A stretch of 64,000 nt of DNA from Halichondria panicea (taxonomy: Eukaryota; Porifera; Demospongiae; Suberitida; Halichondriidae), in the NCBI RefSeq assembly GCF_963675165.1, contig NC_087387.1, positions 5,296,990-5,360,989 of the forward strand. The letters are read 5' to 3'. Of this stretch, positions 60,169 to 64,000 are shown one piece after another. Under the pieces are notes generated by a model. It searched no databases, was not told the origin of the DNA, and saw only the letters and a list, made by a program, of their open reading frames with translations. The number at the start of each line of letters is the position of its first letter. Position 1 is the stretch's first letter. A program made the position numbers and the translations under genes.

Positions 60169-60763
60169 GATCTGGAAAAAATTAATTATATAGCCGTACT
60201 CACTACTTGAAACCTTAAGAATACTGTTACATGTAAAACCGGCCACACACAATAATACACATGCAGTGTCACACAAGCACGGTGACAGTTAAAAGTCAAA
60301 CCCAGATACCTTTTGTGTTTATGCACACCACATACATGTACACGACAACACTGTTAAGCTCACCTCACCTCTATACTATAGTGAGTATAGGCCTATAGGT
60401 GTGTGGCTTCTCCAAATGTGGGTGGGTCTGCTTCTGCAGGCTGAATTATAGCTAGATCAACTCTACTCTCAACTAGACTAACTGTATAGATATCTATATC
60501 TACTAGTCTGTATCTACTAGCTCTATAACTATCATGTGACATAATTAGTCAATCTATTGATATTTATAGCTACTTTATGTTGGTGAGAAGAATGTCACTG
60601 GCTGCTAAGTTCATTCATTTTAGTTGGAAAAATGAATGCCATTAGATAGAAATACTCCCTTAAGATTTCCTAGCAACCATTCCAAATTACATAAAACAAG
60701 ATGCATGTTGGTACATGGCATAGATCTAATAGGCAGCTTATAGTTAACTTATAGGGACGAGTC
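60169..60763. promoter_or_regulatory. Upstream region of receptor copy 2, duplicated upstream of copy 3
   Basis: Blocks here (CTCACCTCACCT near 60360, GGGTCTGCTTCT near 60424, AATGTCACTGGCTGCTAAGT near 60590) recur in the same order at about 62570-62757 before copy 3. The tandem duplication therefore included the promoter. No coding exon is seen. Confidence 0.6.
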
Positions 60764-62552
60764 TCAATGTATTTGGCTTTCCAGTAATGGCTCCCTAAGA
60801 TCAACTTGATATGCAGGTGTCATGATAACCACGCTTTGAGTGACTTCTTTATCCTCCAATTCCTCCAGCTTGCTTATAATTTTGTTTTGTGTCTTGGCAA
60901 ATTTAATTCCTCGCATTTTATTGGCAAAATCTTCCAGCTTTACCTTCAACACTGGCAGCTTCTTGAGTCGCCAGTAAATGTGCACAATTATAATCCCAAT
61001 AAAAGTTAGTAGTGCTATCGTAATCGATATGTATGTGGCGATTTCTCTATGACCGTTGATTGAAGAATTCAGAGAATATGAGGTAGCTGCTGCAAGCACA
61101 CCTATAGGTTCACCAAGAAGGACATCTTCAGTGTGTCAATACAACTCTTGTCATATATTCCTCCAGTCACCTTGAACATAGTTATTGCAACAATACAAGT
61201 GGTAATGATAGCAAGAAGGTTTATGTGCTGATTTTCTCCTAATGCAAATATAATTAGGAGCATGACTCTCATCAATAGACTGAGTCCTGCCCAGTAGCGA
61301 TGGTTGGGTTTGAAAGGGATCAAGTATGCGTGTATGAAAGGCTGAAGTCTCAATCGTTGAAGAATGTTCGATATAAAACTGCTTTTCTGCAAAATTTGAG
61401 CTGAAAAAGTGCAAAGGTGTATGGTGCCAAGGAGAAACACTGATGCGACTATGATAAGAGTCAAATGATCCACTGAGGCATAATCAACACTTCCATCATA
61501 TCTCCACACTCTTGTTCTATTGCTCCCTGGGTTATTGATCGATGAATTGTAGAAAATATTGATGACATTTTGGGCTAGTGAGTTGAAAGACAGCAAGATT
61601 ATGGTAGCAAGAACAGCTACAGGGTCACTGGTACTGAAAAACTTTGATACCCATACAGAGTATCGGCATAGAACAACAATCAGGCCTGCTAGTATCCAGA
61701 TGTAGACTGGGAATACGAACTGTAGTCCACTGTATGCAATCTGATTCATGCCGTCGTAGAAACATGTTTCAATTCCGAAATCGAGGTTCAGCCATGATAT
61801 GAATATGATATAGCCACGAAAGAATCCTTCTGGGAGAAATAAAGTCTGATTGCTGTTCAAAATGTTGGCGTAAAAGATGAGTCCATTTATAGTTCCTGAA
61901 GCCACTGTCATTTGCGTTAGGAAGGCCAGGGCAACCACTAGTACTCCAGCCACTGCAAAAACAATCAATAGTGCCAAGTATGCATTATCTGAACAGTCCC
62001 CACATACATTGCGACCGAGCAATAAACTAGTGTTTCCTTTGCAGCTTCCACACAGAACACCAGTCCGATTTTTATCACAAATATCATCATTTGAAAAAGT
62101 GAAGCTTCCCTCAGTAATACAGTATCTGTTAGGACAGCTTTCATACCAACTCATTGCTCCTTGATAATTAGGTTGATTTGCTGGTGCCCTCCAATAGCTT
62201 TGAAATTCAATTTTCTTCTGATGTCATCCGTTATCTCACAGCTTTGTAGAAAGTTACTGATTTGCTTGTCACAGACACAGCTGGCATTATCTTGGTCTAG
62301 TGGAAAGCCATTCGGGCATAACTCAAATAGTACATTTAGTTCCAGTACCTTCTCACCGTCTAGAAATGACTCGCCCACATTCAATATCAGAACTTCCATG
62401 TTTGCCTTGGATTTCACAGTGAAGCTTACTTCATTACACTCTTTAGCGCTAACTCTTTGAAGCTTCCCGTCTGTAGTTAGAGAAGACGTCGTATTATCAT
62501 CACTGTCAATCGATAACCATGCACACCACACCATGCACACAAACAACAACAT
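60764..62552 (-). pseudogene. Beta-helix/multi-pass receptor-like, copy 3 (internally deleted, frameshifted)
   Basis: It keeps a signal-like start (MLLFVCMVWCAWLSI at 62552) but jumps almost directly to the juxtamembrane part (RVSAKECNEVSFTVKS, then SWYESCPNRYC and NRTGVLCGSCKGN); roughly 700 residues of beta-helix present in copy 2 are absent. The membrane region is nearly complete and highly similar to copy 2. Two frame breaks are visible: one near 62215, and a two-base TA insertion near 61103 where copies 2 and 4 read CACCTAGGTTCACC. The frame before the second break would stop after SFLVNL, losing the last membrane helices and tail (60764-61099). The copy is likely a pseudogene, although a short receptor ending early is conceivable. 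Confidence 0.8.
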
Positions 62553-62981
62553 TGTGTCTCTCTAAGCTAGGCTCACCTCACCTCCACTAAAGTGAATGGG
62601 TCTGCTTCTTGCAGGATAGCTAAATCAACTCAACTAGCTGTATCTACTACTAGTTTTAGCCATCATGTGACATAATTAGTAATTTCTAATGATATTTATA
62701 TGGTGAGAAAAATGTCACTGCTAAGTTCATTCATTTTTGTTGGAGAAATGAATTGCGGGGCCAAATACTTACACAAGTTGAAGATGTAAATAATTAATCA
62801 TGCTTCGTCTAAAACGATACAACACAGCTGACAATCTCTACAACAAACATAGCATCTACACAACATTAAAGACAGAGTCTCTATAGCACAACTATTAGAT
62901 TTCAAAACAAAATGCTGGTACATCGTATTATAATTATAAGCAACAAAATCAACCGCTTTTATTTAGAGAGACAATCGAGTC
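62553..62981. other. Intergenic region upstream of receptor copy 3
   Basis: Contains the duplicated promoter-side blocks shared with copy 2 (62570-62757), followed by AT-rich sequence up to the 3' end of copy 4. No coding exon. Confidence 0.5.
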
Positions 62982-64000
62982 TCAATGTATTTGGCTTTCC
63001 AGTAATGGCTCTCTCAGATCAACTTGATATGTAGTGGTCATCTCAGCCACACTATGAGTAACTTTGTTAGCCTCCAATTCAGCTGGCTCATTTATAATTA
63101 GTTTTTGTTTCTTAATTACTCCAATTTTCTTGGTTAAAGCTTCCATCCTTTCCTTTAACATAGGAAGCTTCTTGAGTCGCCAGTAAACGTGCACAATTAT
63201 AATCCCGATAAAAGTTAGTAGTGCTATCGTAATCGATATGTATGTGGCGATTTCTCTATGACCGTTGATTGAAGAATTCAGAGAATATGAGGTAGCTGCT
63301 GCAAGCACACCTAGGTTCACCAAGAAGGACATCTCTAAGTGTGTCAATCCAACTCTTGTCATATATTCCTCCAGTCACCCTGAACATAGATATAGCAACA
63401 ATACAAGTGGTAATAATAGCAAGAAGGTTTATATGCCGATTTTCTCCGAATGCAAATAAAATTAGTAGCACGGCTCTCATCATGATACTAAGTCCTGCCC
63501 AGTAGCGATGGTTGGGTTTGAAAGGGATCAGGTATGCGTGTATGAAAGGCTGAAGTCTCAATCGTCGAATAATTTTTGAAATGAAATCACTTTTTTGTAA
63601 AACCTGTGCAGAGAACAGTACAAACATGTAGGGTGTCAGTAGCAATAGGAGAAACACTGATGCGACTATGATAAGAGTCAAATGATGCCCAGAGGCATAA
63701 TCAACGTTTCCGTCATATCTCCAAACTGCTGTTCTCATGTTTCCAGGGTTATTGATAGTCGAATAGTAGAAAATACTGATGATATTTTGGGCTAGTGAGT
63801 TGAAAGACAACAAGATTATGGTAGCAAGAACAGCTACAGGGTCACTGGTACTGAAAAACTTCGATACCCGTACAGAGTATCGGCATAGAACAACAATCAG
63901 GCCTGCTAGTATCCAGATGTAGACTGGGAATACGAACTGTAGTCCACTGTATGCAATCTGAGTCATGCCGTCGTAGAAACATGTTTCGATTCCGAAATCG
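62982..64000 (-). pseudogene. Beta-helix/multi-pass receptor-like, copy 4 (partial at window edge, frameshifted)
   Basis: The membrane-spanning part of the same family, running off the window at 64000, so the ectodomain is not visible. The frame from the edge reads to near 63256, and a second frame from 63362 to 62982 completes the last helices and the LREPLLESQ tail. The switch is explained by one extra base near 63335 (ATCTCTAAGTG against ATCTCCAGTG in copy 2). It may be a pseudogene, or the base may be an assembly error. Similarity to copy 2 is very high across the helices. Confidence 0.75.

Overview
The window looks like nuclear DNA from an early-branching animal, most likely a sponge (demosponge). 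The genes have many short GT-AG introns (about 50-600 bp), there are two eukaryotic tRNA genes, microsatellites are abundant, small TIR transposons sit in introns, and the identifiable genes are animal-type (NAB, TMTC3, CHMP5, IGBP1, AGPAT5, CEP290). The placement in sponges is inference from gene content and the large beta-helix/multi-pass membrane family; no marker gene proves it. All exon structures were built by hand from ORFs, splice consensus, phase agreement and remembered family alignments. No search was run.

Layout. 1-385 (+): last exon of an unidentified multi-pass membrane protein. 3692-1163 (-): a condensin II NCAPG2-like gene of only seven N-terminal exons; most of the protein is missing. 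3977-5532 and 6094-7715 (+): tandem NAB co-repressor paralogues, the first divergent from the NCAPG2-like gene across 284 bp. 8118-12796 (+): TMTC3. 13426-15690 (+): CHMP5. 15984-18858 (+): IGBP1/alpha4. 22996-19114 (-): AGPAT5, convergent with IGBP1. 23183-23954: a foldback element. 28521-24206 (-): decayed copy of a large receptor-like gene (beta-helix plus multi-pass membrane region). 28560-34754: gene-poor, with a LINE remnant, two inverted minisatellite arrays and hairpin elements. 34755-55630 (+): a complete 44-exon CEP290 gene (2325 codons plus stop) carrying two tRNA genes, three small TIR elements and, antisense inside one intron, a nested SRCR receptor gene with ITIM-like tyrosines (46732-44866). 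60168-56368, 62552-60764 and 64000-62982 (-): three more copies of the receptor-like gene, one intact, one internally deleted and frameshifted, one frameshifted and cut by the window edge.

Most conserved genes are housekeeping: ESCRT-III (CHMP5), PP2A regulation (IGBP1), lipid acylation (AGPAT5), ER O-mannosylation (TMTC3), cilium transition zone (CEP290) and transcriptional co-repression (NAB). They do not form an evident pathway. The less ordinary material is the nested SRCR/ITIM-like receptor, the expanding and decaying beta-helix receptor family at both sides of CEP290, the truncated NCAPG2-like gene, and a recurrent habit of placing CA-rich tracts directly at 3' splice sites.
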